From Vanilla planifolia (Eukaryota > Streptophyta > Magnoliopsida > Asparagales > Orchidaceae), in contig CM043865.1 of NCBI GenBank assembly GCA_023846275.1, forward strand, positions 27,013,912-27,077,911: a stretch of 64,000 nucleotides of DNA, given 5' to 3'. Positions 44,318 through 58,108 of the stretch are shown here, piece by piece (within the stretch, counting starts at the first letter, position 1; every line of letters begins with the position of its first letter). The translations under genes were made by a program, and so were the position numbers. The notes beneath the pieces are model-generated. The model had not been told where the DNA came from, ran no database searches, and saw only the letters and a list, made by a program, of their open reading frames with translations.

Positions 44318-47300
44318 ATGGCAATGGAGAAGACTAAGGGGATAGTCTCCTCAAACCCCGTCGTCATCTTCAGGTTGCACCCATCCTCCAGATTATGCTT
44401 CAAATTTACCTTTTTCGGATTCTTTTGTCCGCTGATTCATATTTTTCGAGTTCAAAAAGTTCTTTTTCTGCTGCCTTTTCTTGGCGTTAGTATTTATCTG
44501 CAAGCAATCGAAGTAGCGGGTGTGGTGCTTTGGCTTTCTATTGTTTGTTCATCGGTTCCTGCAATCTTTCTAGATTCGACAGATATTTTCGATGTGAGAA
44601 GGGTTTTGCTCGTTAGAACATATTTTGATTCATTAGTTGAGCCCTATTTACTCAAGTGTTACTCTCCGTCGATATAGTTTGATTAACTCGAGTTTTTATA
44701 GTAAGGACTAAGGAAAGAAAATTGATGAGGTTTGCGGGGAACAGAAATATACAAAATATAAGTCAAAGGAATTTAATGATCTTATTTACCGTAGAATAAA
44801 GGAAGAACTAATGCGTAATAACTTTCCTTATACAGTATTCAAATTGACTTTGTTTGACAGGATTAAGGTGTGATCTTTTTGCTGAACTCCACTTAGTCTT
44901 AAGCAATCTTTGTGCTAATGTTTGATTATTGAGCTGAACACTCACTTTCACTAAAGTTCCGGTGGGTTGCTACAAGTCCTTGTACAAAGGAATTAATCAA
45001 GCTTGTTCATTGCTCGCATGGCCACTGGGGGAGAGAAGGGAATGAGAGTACATTAATGCATCTCATGTCCTAATTTTTCTTCTTAACTAATCCTTGTTTG
45101 ACAGCCTACTTCTTTGGCAAGCTTTGCTTGTATACACTTTTACCTTCAAACATTAATCAGTTTGGAAGAGAGATGGTTTTTATGTTTTAGGGGTGTCATG
45201 CATGCTTAAACTTTGCATTTGGATGGATTTTTCTTTCCCTTTGTTCTCGGTCTCTCTCTTCCAAGCATGAAACCTCCAGATTTTGATCCCATGTTTGAAG
45301 ACATATGATATCTATATATGAATCATTTTCATTTACTTCAGTTTTTATGCTTTTCAATGATGATTCTGAGGGCTTTGGCATTCCACTTGTTGCAGCAAGA
45401 CTTACTGTGAATCATGCAAAGAAGCTGGAAGTTTTCTATTGGAATTAGGTGCAAATTATAAGACGGTGGAACTTGATATTGAAAGTGAGTATTTCTTCCT
45501 AAAATCTTATAAAGTAGGATACTCTGAGCCTTCTATTTATAAACATTGAAATTTTTCTTTTTGTTTTTCCATACATTGTATTTCCATTTTAGATCTTGCA
45601 GCCTTGTTGTGCAATCCATTCATTTCCATTAGAGAAACCATAAGAAAAGCAGGGACATCAGTTCATGACTTTGTAATGTCTAAAGCTGAACCCAAGGACT
45701 TATTTCTATGATTCTGCAAAAACACATAATCCATGTCTCCTAAAGATGCAAAGTTCAGGGGATGGGAAGTTATCCAATAATATTAAAATATGCATAAGTT
45801 TTTCCATGAATAACTTGGATTAAAAGGAAAAATGAATGAGCAATTAATTTTTTGTTGTCTTATAATGGAGATTTTTTTAACCTTAATGATCTTCATTGAT
45901 ACGGTATTGAATAACATAGTGGTCAGCATAGTTATACCTGGTTGTGAATGGGATTTGGTAAATATAAGAAGATACCAAGCCCAATTTTTTGTGTTGTAAG
46001 CCCCTCATTCTCGTAAAAAATACTAGACATAGGTGTTTTTTCTTGTAGTTTCAACCTATCCTTTTAGGCGAACATGGTTTAAGGCTCTTTTATACTTCTT
46101 GGTGTAGTTTGCATTCTTCATTGCTTTAGTGGGCTTTGTTATCCTGAATTGTTGTTTTGGGAGTGCAAGACTTGCTAGTCAACCTTAACTTTAAAAGAAC
46201 ATACATTGATGCTTTTGGTTATGGGAGCTTTTGTCAAATATCATAATTGTGTAGGAGAATGTGTGCATATAACGTAATAGTTTTTTTATTCATTTGCATA
46301 CGTAGTATTAAAATCTATTGAATCACATATTAACTACCAAATTCTTAAAAATTATCAACGCCACACTTAAAACTTTTACAATTATCGATATAACACTTAC
46401 CACAAAAATCTCAAAATTAATCTTTCCGTTCCTTCCTAACCCTAAAAACCCACACAATAACCTAAGCTAGTCAACCATTGTTATTTGTCAGCTATTGTTG
46501 CAACTAGGGGCTGTCCCAACCTCCTCTCTATATTATTTCCATTATCTTCTCATTCTCATGTCTCCTTCTCCCCTCATTGATGGTTGCAGTCACCTCACTC
46601 TCCCTGCCTCCATCTCTCCTGTAACTCTTTTCTTTTTCCCATTCTCTCATCTACATCTCTATCATGACATCATGGTTAGGGGTGTTATGGTTAAATTAAG
46701 GTAGGCAAGTGTATTTTTGGGATATTTTTGCATATTATTAAAATTTAGAAACTTTTGTTGTGATATATGTAAATTTTAAGAATTAAGTATGGAATATGTA
46801 ATTAGATAAGTTTATTGTGTTATGCATGAAATCCTTGGTTTTTTATATAGATTATATTCTAGGATTTAATGTTTTGGCAAAAAAAATAAACCGTGCCTGG
46901 TGTTTCTTGTTGTTTCACTTATATCTTTCCTTTCACTGCCAATTGTTTTTTATTTTAGCAAAGTTTATAGGCATTTGTCTGCCATCCCTTCATGTTCTTA
47001 ATTTTTGGGTTAGAATGGAGAATTATTTTATTTTTTTCTTACTCTCTTTGCATAAACTCTTCTTCTTTGATTGCTTATCCCTCTACTTCACTTGCTTTAG
47101 CAATACTTCTCTGTTGCCCAAGTATATTTGGTATGTCATATCTCAAACATATGAACTATGGTATGAGTAAATGTTTTTAGGCTTATATCTATCACTTCAT
47201 TAGTTAATGACATTATTTTTATATTGCTATATGCCTCACATTCATTCTCTTACAACATTTTGTGGGAGACATTTATGTTTTTGAAACCTTATTCTTTGGA

Positions 47301-50300
47301 TTCCACCTTGCAATACTTGTCAAGGAGTTCGAGACATGCTTTTTCCTCCAAGCCTCATATGAATTAGGTTTCTTTAAAACCATGAGCCCTATTGTGAATA
47401 TCATCAAGCTCATTGTGCACAGGTATTCACTTCACCTTCAAATTTGAAAAATGTCCTGTAGAGATTAAAGTTCTACTCAATCTTATTGCCCCTGCATCAC
47501 TCGTAAAATAGCTTAATCAAGGTTATGGAGTTATGGTTGAACTTTGTAGGTACAAAGCTGTTGATAAACAACACAATTTCCATGTAATTAGTGATAAGTG
47601 ATATGATAGGTATAGTGAACAGAGATAACCATTTGGAATAGGCACAACCAATTTTCTGCAAGAGTGGTGTCTTTTGTTGTCACATGTAGGACAAACTGTC
47701 ATAGATCAAGAAAAATTGATATTTCCAGTTGACTTTCCTCTAGAATTACTTGAATTGTTTGTTAAAGATCGAGCATTGCTGTTGGCTTAGGTATTAAGGT
47801 TGATTTTTTGGCTTTTCGTCTTGAAAAGGTTAAAAGAAAGCATGGAGAGAGAAAAATTTTTGCCTAGAAGGTAAAGAGCTCAAAGAAAAGGAAGGGGCAT
47901 TAATATAGAACAACAAAGATATGGTAAAACTAATCTTAATATTTTATTGTTTCATTTATAGGAATGAAGATGTTTGCATGATTAATGAGAACCATTTTTT
48001 TCCCAAATCACTAGCAACAATTGAGGACTTGTCACTCATCGTATGGCCTTTGATGAAATTTTATTGCTCCCAAGGAGTTGATCGTGGGAGAAAATGTGCA
48101 CTTGATTATTGTATTTATTGCAAGCAAAAAGACAACTATTATATGTTTCATTTTCTTCAATTTTAACCTTCTTCAATAGAAACTCAACCTTTGAAGGCCT
48201 ATTTATGTCAACATTTGGAAGTTATGTAGAAAACAGCTATGAATTAATGGATTTGATGAAGATTGAAGATGAGATTGAGTGAAGATTGGCAAATAGAAAA
48301 TAGTATCACCTTGGCAAATAGAATAAAAAAGATAAAAGAATGCAATAATGAATGAAATAGACAAAATTGACATGAAAAACCAAAATCCATGAAAAAACCA
48401 TGTTTATAGCCTCAAGTTTTTTATAAGCACTTTAGAAGAGATTACAAATTTTTTTATCATATTCCTCTTATAGCAATGGTGATAATACCCTTAGATATCT
48501 CACGTTAGCTTCAAGGTGAAAGTAAGAAGAAAATTTTTAGGTCTTACTAGATACACATTCTTCTTTGGTTTTTTTCAGGTCAATAGTCTTTTTTCTTATA
48601 TAGCTATTTCATGTTGCAATGTGTACATGGCAGAACATGTCTTATTGACAAGTTGCAACTTGCACAACCCACTGATTATAGTCATGCCTATTTGTTTTTT
48701 GCTCTTCCCAAGCCATGTTAGTTGTAATTATTTAGATTTGTTATTTGTAATACAGCACTTCATTGGCTTTATATCAATAATGTTATGCCTTGTTACAATG
48801 CGTATATGCTCGTAATGTTAGACATAATACTCGACCATAATATAAATATTCCTAGTGCTCCTATAGCATGTGCCTGCATAATTTGTTTTGTGATCACGAC
48901 CTCACATATAGACAACAGTTTAAGTCTATTCCTTGGGAACCTTCACTCCCATATTAGTTTTTGCACATTAACTCATATATTTAGTTTAGAATATATATGC
49001 ATTTGTTTTGGATCATACTTTTTTACAAAAAACCTGATCATGTCAACACAACCATTGTTTTTGAAAAGGATAATGATAATATAGTAATTATTTAATAATA
49101 GAAATCATAGCATGTTGATCTTAAAATAAATAATTAAGAATGAAAATATATGAGCTTTTTCAAATGTGTGGAAAATTGATTGTCATGATACCTCCAATTA
49201 TATCAATACCATTTTAGAAAAGTGTTGTGCATTCTTTTAAGATTGTATTTGTTGTTTAGCATTTTTCTCTTCTTATTGGTCTCACATTTCTCGACATCAC
49301 TCTTCATTTTGTCAAACTTTTAATTGGTCAATTTGCATTAACATTTGAGTTGTCATTTATACTTGTAAACTTAGTATCCAAAGTGATTGAGTGGTTCTTC
49401 TAGACATTTAATATAATAACATAAAACAATTTTCATTAGAACTATAAAGAAGAAATTTGTTCCATAAAAAAGGAGAGAGCATACTTTCTTCCCAAAGGTA
49501 ATAAAAAGCTCTGAATAGTAATGTAACAAACTCGAACTACGTCTTTTCATCTAAATGGTGCTACCAGTATACATTCCATTAAATAGCTACTTTATTGATT
49601 TTGTTAATGCTTTGTGTATTAAAGGAAACAATTCTTAAAACAATGCTATAATAGTTCTCTTTAACCAATACAGTGAAAAAATTGAAACAATCACATATCA
49701 TCATTGGCAATAAAAATAGAATCCTTTTACCAAATGCCTATAGCAATACTCTTAATACTATAAAGGGATTGGAATCTTAACTTTTACAAAGCACTTTTGA
49801 CTAAGGTTTAAACACCGCAGTTGGGGCTTTTTCGAATATGATCAAATGTAACTTGAACATAAAAAAAATTAGAAAGGATGGGCAAGCAGCAGTAATAAAG
49901 ATCGATTTTGGTTGACTTTGAAGATTTGCCATCCCAATGAAGGTAATGAGATGGGACGTGGGGCTAGGAAGGGAAGTGAAATAAAGTGACCTAATGAGAG
50001 GCGGTCTTCCCATACCAAGTTTGCACACATCTCCAAGGAATCATATTTGACAATGGTTTCATTGACCTTTAGACTCACCATGAGAAAGGTATGATGAGGT
50101 TGAGAGTTTGCAAGGTGAAGGGTCTTGAGAATGCTTAAGCCATAAGAAGAGGAAATGGGATAGGTGAGACAAACAGGGAGAAGGTTGGTTACCAAGTCTA
50201 GCTTAGAGTGAGGAGAGTAAATTGATTAAGCTTGTGCATGCAAAATCAATCATCTTAGCTCTAATCAACTTTATTCAACCCATTAAATATAAGCGCAAGA

Positions 50301-52139
50301 GGTCATGACACTACAAACTAAAAATAGCTAAACTAAAGAAATTAAGCATCACAACTAACCATCCTAATTCAAAAGTTCAAATTCAAATTTAATAAGCCAA
50401 TATGCTAAGAGAGATGAATAGCTGTACATCACCTACTTTTGGGGCTTCCAATGGGAAGCTCATAAAAGTAGGCATCATCTTGGCTCATTCATTTTTGCAG
50501 TGATTGATGATGCTTGTGATGATTCTTCTAATGACTTATTAACCTATTTTCTTTCTTTGGGCTCAATAAACCCATAAAAGTATCTTTGTCATAAATCCTT
50601 GTTTTGAAGAGTTTTAAACTAAGATTCTGAGCAAGGATTGGGTCTCTCTTGAACCGTACGAATTAGATGTTCTTTTTGGGTTCTCTTTTGATACTATGTA
50701 TCATCAACAATTTTGTGCTCTTTTGAGAAATAAAAGGAGTAGTGCACTTTCTTTTCATTACAAACAAATATAATATGATTTCAACAAATTAAATAAAATA
50801 AAGAGTTTAATATTGTTTAAGAAAATATTTTTGAAAAATGAAAAGTAAAGGTAAAACAAGCTAATCAGTGTCTCTTTTCTGTCCACCACACAAAGGTTGA
50901 TATAGAGAATGATGCTGTAAATGAATGGCTAATATTGAAAGTGGGAATGCAAGATGAATCAAAGAGATCCATTGGATTAATAAATAGTAAATTGTGATGG
51001 ACAGCTAGCATTTGAAGAGGGAATAAAGTTTTATGATGGAAAAATAGCTTTTGACTTTGTAATTTTTTTTTTAATTTTAATACAAGATATTTGGGGGCAT
51101 ACTTGGTTTGAACCTTGTATCTTTACTTCAAAAGAACAAAATGAGCAATGATTCATTGGAGATATAAGAATAGCTTAGCCACGTGCTTGTTGGAATAACT
51201 GTTTTGATTAGTTCATTATAGAGTAGAAATCCTCTAGAAAACTTAAATTAGTGATCTATCATCCCTCTTTGTGACATTCTGAAAAGATCATGACGTGTTA
51301 CAGCCATGATAATATTCTCTAGAGTACACGTACTACTATTCCATGTGCACATGCAACAATTTATTGCATTTTTATTATTAGATTTAGTATTGTTAGTTTG
51401 ACAAGCGAACAAACAAGCTTGAACAATGATATTAAGCTTGTTTACTTGGTGAATCTGAATTAATTTACTAAAACCATTTGATTCACAATTGCATGTGTTT
51501 ACAGAGGTTTAACCATTAAATAGTTTTTATTTTTGTCAAGTCAAGCTTGTTCGCATTGTTTCGATGTTTGCAAATGTGTAATAGCTGAACATGAATGTAC
51601 AAGTCAGGAATCCCAATGAACACTAACCAAACACAAACATGTCAAAAAGTTAAACAACACAACACGAGCCAAACACCAACAAGTCAAAACATAACGAACC
51701 GAATTCAACCGAAACATACATAGCTTATTCACATCCAGTTTGCTAGGTAGTCCCATTGCCTGAAAAAGCTTCACAAGTTTTAGAAACATGGCATGTCATT
51801 ATATTCCTTTGATTTAGAATATTGGGTTTATGTGGAATGCAGGTGATGGTGCTCAAGTGCAGTCTGCTCTTGCAGAATGGACTGGGCAAAGAATGGTACC
51901 TAATATCTTCATCGGTGGAAATCATATTGGAGGAAAAAAAGGTGAACTATCTCATAGTTCTATGATACAATTGCTCTTTTTCCTGTTCTTGGCCATGGAG
52001 CTCTCTTCCATGACCCATTTAAGTTCAATTTTTCTGCTTTGGTTTCATGTCAGATCTCATGAAGAAACACGAGGAAGGTAATCTGGTTGCCCTTCTTGTG
52101 GATGCCGGGGCCCTTCCAAGTTCTAATCCTGCCGTGTAG
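44318..52139 (+). CDS. Class I-like glutaredoxin with CESC active site
   Basis: Glutaredoxins reduce disulfides and glutathione mixed disulfides using glutathione. Exons 44318-44373, 45396-45484, 51843-51941 and 52054-52139 join by GT/AG with matching phases into 330 bases, 109 residues, the usual size of a cytosolic plant glutaredoxin without targeting peptide. Family features: NPVVIFSKTYC before the active site, the ALAEWTGQ helix, VPNIFIGGNHIGG with the cis-proline, and GNLVALLVDAGAL at the end. Odd: the active site is Cys23-Glu-Ser-Cys26, whereas plant class I proteins that I know have CPYC, CGYC, CPFC or CSYS/C; Met replaces the usual Thr of TVP; and the glutathione-contact GGCD appears as GGKK. 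The fold is clear, the activity uncertain. Either ATG (44318 or 44324) could start. Confidence 0.9.
45485..51842 (+). other. Large intron 2 of the glutaredoxin gene
   Basis: 6.36 kb between GTGAGT and GCAG. It is AT-rich with many short frames but no recognisable domain or intact gene. Repeated short homopolymers suggest old transposon debris, which I could not classify. Confidence 0.7.
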
Positions 52140-53559
52140 GTGTGTACTAATGAGAATGATGCAAGGAGCTGTAGCTTTGGCCTGTGCTTCCCCCTTGAAT
52201 TAGGCATGATAATAAAGAACACCATTTTGTTGTGAAATGTACCATCAGTTTTAAGCCCCCAAAAGTATATTATTAAACTGTTAAACGATTTGGATTAGTT
52301 CTTTTCTTGGGTTTTTTGTGCCATGTGTCACACCAATTTCTGCTGATAATTTTTCGGATTTATCAAAAAAATTATACTGGTATTTATCTGATTACAGCTT
52401 AAATAATTGAAATTACACGTCATTTTATAATCATAATAGTTGTCAAAAGGTTGTGGAGATTAGAATAATTACAGAAATTTCAAGAAATAATGATTATTCT
52501 ATTTTGTTTTTAGATGTTGATCCATATGGAGACTTAGTTGTTTTAAGCTCATGCTTCAAGATCAACCTTGAAAGCTGTTGATTGAATGGAAAATCTTTTT
52601 TTATTCTTTACGTTTTGCACAAGTATACTTTATTTGTAAATTAGAAAAATTTGTGGTGTTTCTTAATATAAAATATTAAAATTTTAGTAAACAAAATTTG
52701 TTTGCAAACTGAGTGATTGTTGCTTGTAGTAAAAGACTTAAAATAAATAATATTTATTAATAAAATCTGGAAATTAGTATTATCGAAAAATTGTTAGTAG
52801 TTTTTATTAAATATTATTTTTAAATAATATAATAATATCATTAAAATAAATATTCCTTACATCTTTTTTTATTCCCACTGACTTTGTTCATGTTAGAAAA
52901 TGCTTTTGCCGATGTGGATGTCATTCAGGTGCTACCCTTTTCGCACTTTAGCTTCGTCGAGAGGTCATTTACCATTGCATTATATATTACGCCTCTTTAT
53001 CTAATATTAATTACCTCACTTTTTTTTTATATATTATTCATATACCAATTTTTTTATTAAATTAATATAATTTTACAAAATTATAATATACAAAGAATCT
53101 TAAATAGATTTTCCAGCATGCATTTGGAATCGTACGGCAGGTTTAGGGTTAGAATAATCGGCAAAAATTACACCACACGTGTATTTAAAATATCATAATT
53201 CTTTTTTAATTATTAATTTGGGAGATTATTTTCGTGCTGTTGTGTATTATAAAATCCTATTTTTGAAAATTTCCTCATTAATAAAAAATATTGTTTTTGA
53301 CAAAGATTTTTTTTGTTGATGCCGAGCAGATAAGATTTGAGTTATTCTTAACGATCTAAAGAAGAATAACTTTGGTTTAGCGTTCATTAAATTAGTAGAA
53401 AGTTTTGTTTAAAAATGTAAAAGTTTATCCATTATAATTTTAAAATACTATAATTAAATAGAAAGATGGCTGTTTCGTAATTATGGTAAAAGTAGGGGCT
53501 ATTTTTGTTTAAATTGCTATTAAATAATACATTTTCCATGGTTTATTTGACGAGGGATT
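52140..53559. other. Glutaredoxin 3' flank and AT-rich spacer
   Basis: Contains the glutaredoxin 3' untranslated region (an AATAAA occurs at about 52209) and then very AT-rich DNA with no coding signal. Confidence 0.55.
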
Positions 53560-53666
53560 GCCGGCTTTAGCTGTTATTTGGGTAAGTTTTTGTCGTCCGC
53601 TGAATCGTTGTCTCTGTGCGCGGTGGATTAATGTAATCTTGACGAGCTGCAGAATTCTTCCGACAG
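53560..53666 (+). other. Possible 5' leader exon of the GRAS gene
   Basis: A short GC-richer stretch ends in a good donor, CCGACAG|GTACGC at 53666/53667. A matching acceptor with a long T tract (TTTTTTTCAG|CTGC) lies at 58036/58037, 72 bases before the GRAS start codon. PAT1-branch GRAS genes commonly have a leader intron. If real, this intron is about 4.4 kb. Inferred from composition and junction motifs only. Confidence 0.3.
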
Positions 53667-54055
53667 GTACGCAGAGTATAGTTCTTGATTGCAAAGTCTT
53701 CAGTGGATGTTTTTCTTGAGACTTTCGTGTTGTTTGGGCTCTCAATTGGGGCTTTTAGGGATATGCGATGGGTACAAGTTCTGCCAGTTTGGTGCTTTCT
53801 TCACATGATTTAGATGATGCTTATGCTGCTGCTTTACTTAATCTGAGGCAAACAGTTCATTTTTCTTTTGTTTGGAACGTGTCTTCTGGTAATAGTCATG
53901 GCAACGTTTGATTGTCTTTTCCTCGTTTGTCTTCTCACCACGGATCCTGTAAGTTTTCTTCTAAAAATTTCTTATTGGTGGTGTTCGAAGCTTCAAGTCT
54001 ACGGTTTGGAATATGGCGAAGGGATTTGTTTTCTCCAACTTCTTGTTTAGCTTTG

Positions 54056-54430
54056 TCGCTTGGGGTTTGGTTCTGTTAAAGATTCATCACTGCTTCTTCA
54101 ATTTGGGATAAGATGGGCTCTGCGTGTTGTTGGGATAAAACGCCCTGTTAAACTGCATTCTTTGCTGTGTATTTTCCTTGCACTAGGTGTCGCCCATGTG
54201 GCCTAGTTTGCTGCCTCTCTACCAGACTTTCCTTGGAAGTTCTGCTCATTCTCCCGGATGAGCTCCTCTGTCGGGACAACCATCTTTCCGGTTTAGTCTA
54301 CCATCTTAGAGACCAGATTCCTTGGCTCTTCTTTGGCTCTCATCGGTGCTCTCAAGTTATCCTTCTTGTAATACTCCTTCTTGTCACATGTTGTTTTTGC
54401 AGCCCTCCATTGGCTGGTTGGGTTTATCCT
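54056..54430 (+). repeat. Left copy of diverged direct repeat
   Basis: Matches 55795-56250 through GGTTTGGTTCTGTT-like, TTCTTCAATT.GGGATAA, GGCTCT, CTGCATTCTTTGC-like and CAATACTCC-like blocks. It is GC-richer than its surroundings. With its partner about 1.75 kb away it could be an LTR of a small non-autonomous element. Confidence 0.5.
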
Positions 54431-55794
54431 GATTGACCAGCCACAACCCACCTGTTTGCCTCAGTGCTCACCATCATCTAGGTCTGTTCTGCGTTCAATT
54501 CCTTCTCGATGCCTCAGGAACTGCATCCTGGTCTGGCCTTGGCCAAGACTCTGGGCCTAGAGTTAACCCTCCTCGGGGCATCGTTCCTTTAGATCCATCC
54601 AAGACCCACTTGCCAGGCCAAGACGACATTTGTCTTAGTCGTTTTCCTCCACCTCCCTAACGAGCACACTTGAAGCTCCTCGGTTAAAGCATTGTCACCC
54701 AGTCCTAGTAGACCTTTCTGCTCAACTTACGTTACATAATTGATGCTCCTGACTCCTGCATTTATTATCCAATTGCTACTTATAATACTTTAGCGAGCTC
54801 CGTTGCCCTTCTTGTCTTGACACCAGTTGCATCAAAGCCTCCTCTTGATTGACTTGTTAGCCTCCTTTTACAAAGGCCAATACAGCGGAATATTACAGGG
54901 CAAGCTAGTTGCTTATCAAAAGGGAGGCAGGTAAACAAAGCTGCAAGGACCATGGTCTACTTTTCACCTTTATCACTAGCTTGATTGCGAAGTAATGTTC
55001 CAACAACTATTAGTTGACCACATGCCATGTGTCCTTGTAAAGGTAGGATTCTCTCAGCTCGTACTTCCAGATATAATGAACTTTTCTTTTGATCGAGACT
55101 ACGGTTATTCACTATCACAATGGTTTTCTGAATTATGAAGTCTCAGTCTTTTTCTAAGATGGTGGTTGAATGGTCCTCCTGGCGTCCTTGCTGCCATCTT
55201 CTCCCCCATTCAAGTACTTAAAGTAATGTCGTGCTCCTATGATGGGACCTGCGCTTGCACACGTGCTGATATCATCTTTCATTGTTCACTTTTTTTTTGT
55301 TCTCTTATTTAGAGTTTTGGCTATTAGGACTCATTAATGATATGTTGCAAGATACCTCACTTGGTGCATGGGGATATTGAGTGGGTCTTCCAATCTTGGA
55401 TTCGAGGGGAGAAGATATGTTTGTTCCTAAAATGCAACTATCAAAATCATGTTAGGCTCTGGATATCATGGGTGCCCCTCACGAGTTGGTGCTTGTGGTG
55501 GTAAAACCTTGTTATGGTCGTCAAACTAGGACGACCTTTGGATAAGGGCATAACTTGGCTTCCCAAATCTTGGCATGTCTGTGCTAAAGGAGACATTCAT
55601 ATAGGAAGACTTTAGATGATGTAATAAAAAAATGATCAATGCAAGAAAATAGCAATCAATTTTTTTTTTAACCACAAAGCTAGCCGATCTTTGGAATTAA
55701 TCCAACTTCTGAAATCCTACCTACTTGCTACATCCTATGGCTATTTGATTGGTCTTACAATAATCATTGCACCATGTTTCTAATCTCTTCGACT

Positions 55795-56250
55795 TTGTTT
55801 GTCTTGTGGTTCGGTTTTGTTGAAGGTTCATTGGTGTTTCTTCAATTAGGGATAAATTAGGCTCTAAAATTTGTTGGATAAATAGTCTTATTGACTTGCA
55901 TTCTATTCCTTTCATTCTTCTTGTGCCATGTGCTGCTCGTTTGGGCTTACTTCATATGCTTCCATAGCATGGCTGTGGAAGTCAAGCCTCCATATTTGAT
56001 CTAAATGAATCTTGTCAACTCCTGCTTCTTTTCTCTTGTGTCCTGACATTCTCACTTAAACTTCTTTATGTGGGTCTAATCATTCTCTCAATAAATATCC
56101 TCTTTGATTGGGCAATTCTCTATCTATTTAACCCAATTTCCCAAACCAAGTTAACCCTCTCTATGTTGGCCCTCGTTGGTGTGCATAGAAAATGCTTCCT
56201 ACAATACTCCCTCTTCTCTACCAACCATTGTCTCCATGGCCCTTTAATGT
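55795..56250 (+). repeat. Right copy of diverged direct repeat
   Basis: Partner of 54056-54430 in the same orientation. The 1.4 kb between them (54431-55794) shows no gag or pol motif and no gene. Confidence 0.5.
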
Positions 56251-56264
56251 TGTGTTGGGTCAAA

Positions 56265-56900
56265 CCTATTTAATAGGGCAAAACCCATTCGTCTGTCCTT
56301 CATTATCTTGTTAGTTTGAACTCAGTTAATTGGCTACGGCATATGAGCTAGGGCTCTACCTGAGATTCTAAGTCTCTCTAGAGGATTATCCCTATCAATT
56401 GCTAGACCATCACAAAAGTTTAAAACTAAATTGTGGATGTATAAAGCTGTGTAACTTGATTGCAAACTTTTGTGAAAGTTTATAGTTGGATTACAAACTT
56501 TCTTGAAATTTTTTACTCAATTTGTTCTTTGATAGCATGTTTCTATCTGTAGTGAATTGGTAAGTGATTTAATAGAACATTAAGTAAACCTATCTAATAG
56601 GCCAGAATCCATTCGTCTTCCCTTCATTATCTTGTTGGCTTCTACTCAATTCCTTGGCTAGTACATATGAGCCAGGGTTGTTCCTAAAATTCTAAGCCTC
56701 CCCAGAGGATTAGCCCTGCCAATCACTAGTCCATCACGAAAGTTTGAAACCAAATTGTGGATTTATAAAAATGTGAAATTTGATTGCAGACTTCTATGGA
56801 AGTTCTTAGTTGGATCACAAGCTTTCTTGAAAGTTTTTAGTCAATTTGTTATTTGATAACATATTTCTATTTGCAGTGAATTGGTAAACGATTTAATGGA
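56265..56900. repeat. Tandem duplication, unit 324 bp
   Basis: CCTATTTAATAGGGC at 56265 and CCTATCTAATAGGCC at 56589 begin two diverged units. They share CATTCGTCT, TTCATTATCTTGTT, AGAGGATTA, AATTGTGGAT and GTGAATTGGTAA in order. A degenerate third piece may follow to about 57010. Non-coding. Confidence 0.75.
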
Positions 56901-58108
56901 TTGTTGGGTCAAATTGCAAGAAATGGAAGTTTCTAGTCTATTGGCCAATGACTTATTGGATTGTTGGACCAATTTGTATAAGATTGAAGTTTCTAGTCAA
57001 TTTGTGGCTTGACCACATACATGGATCTTCACTAAACAGATCAATGATTTAATTGTTTGTTGGGTCAGTTTAGGGAATTCTATGCTTAGATGGAAAAAAG
57101 ACTTATGAATTGTGCCATCCAACCTTAATAAAAAAGTCTGCCATCTAGCCATATACTTACATGTGCATAGCTTATAGAACGCCCTTACACTTGGGGCTGA
57201 TTACCCATTTGTGATGATTTTTTGGTGTATGCTTTCTTCTTGTGCACTCTATTTGTGTTTGTTTGCTGGCATTCATGTTCTTAAGCTCTTGTTTTTGCAC
57301 TTTAGGCATGTATTTTTTTCCCTGCACTAGTTTTAAATTTAGTTTAATATTCTTCTTTCAAAGTTTTTGTGGATATTTTACTCTTTGATTTGGATATGCC
57401 GGTTCACTTTGAGAATTTCTTCTATGATTAAACTGCATTATTTGAAAAATTTCATAATTTAATTTTTTTAAAATTAATTGCATATAAATGGACAACATTG
57501 TGCATAGATTAAGATTTTGATCCAACCTATGTTGGATGGCAAATGAAACAAAGATTTGATCTATTGTAAATGAATATTTGACTCAAGCTTGTTTGTGCTC
57601 CTAAAAACTGGTGAAGCAAAGATTCGACCTCTTGTAGATGATGAATATATAACTCAAGCTTCTCTGAGAGAAGTTTACTGTAGCACACAACTATTTGAAT
57701 TTGCTACTATACTCAAGCTATAGATAGTTTAACCTTTGTGTCTCATTGCAATTTGTAGTTGAAATAAATCCTTTTTATACAAGTAGTTTGTTGTTTTTTT
57801 CTTAATGCTAATTGCTAGCATATATGAAATAAAAACATAACTCTTGGGTTTTTGACATGCCTGGTATAAGGTTGCATGATTGAAAGCTTCCTAACAAAAT
57901 GATCTGAATGAAGTTCTCGAAATGAATAATGATGATTCAAACAATGATGCTAAATCTTACTAATTCCAGGATTCACAAATCATTTTGTTTTTGTTTTTAC
58001 TATTGTAGCAAGTTCTTGATTTCTTCTTTTTTTCAGCTGCTTTTGTTTAGTTTGAGGTTGTGAATGCAAGCTAGTTCTCCAGATTCTTTGTTATAGAGCG
58101 TGCCTAAG

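Noticed and set aside
46495-49084. A run of hydrophobic open frames in the glutaredoxin intron as membrane-protein genes
   Set aside because: The frames are short, Phe/Ile/Leu-rich because the DNA is T-rich, and show no domain, splice logic or conservation signal.
58100-58108. Earlier GTG start for the GRAS protein
   Set aside because: Plant translation starts at AUG; the first in-frame ATG is 58109.
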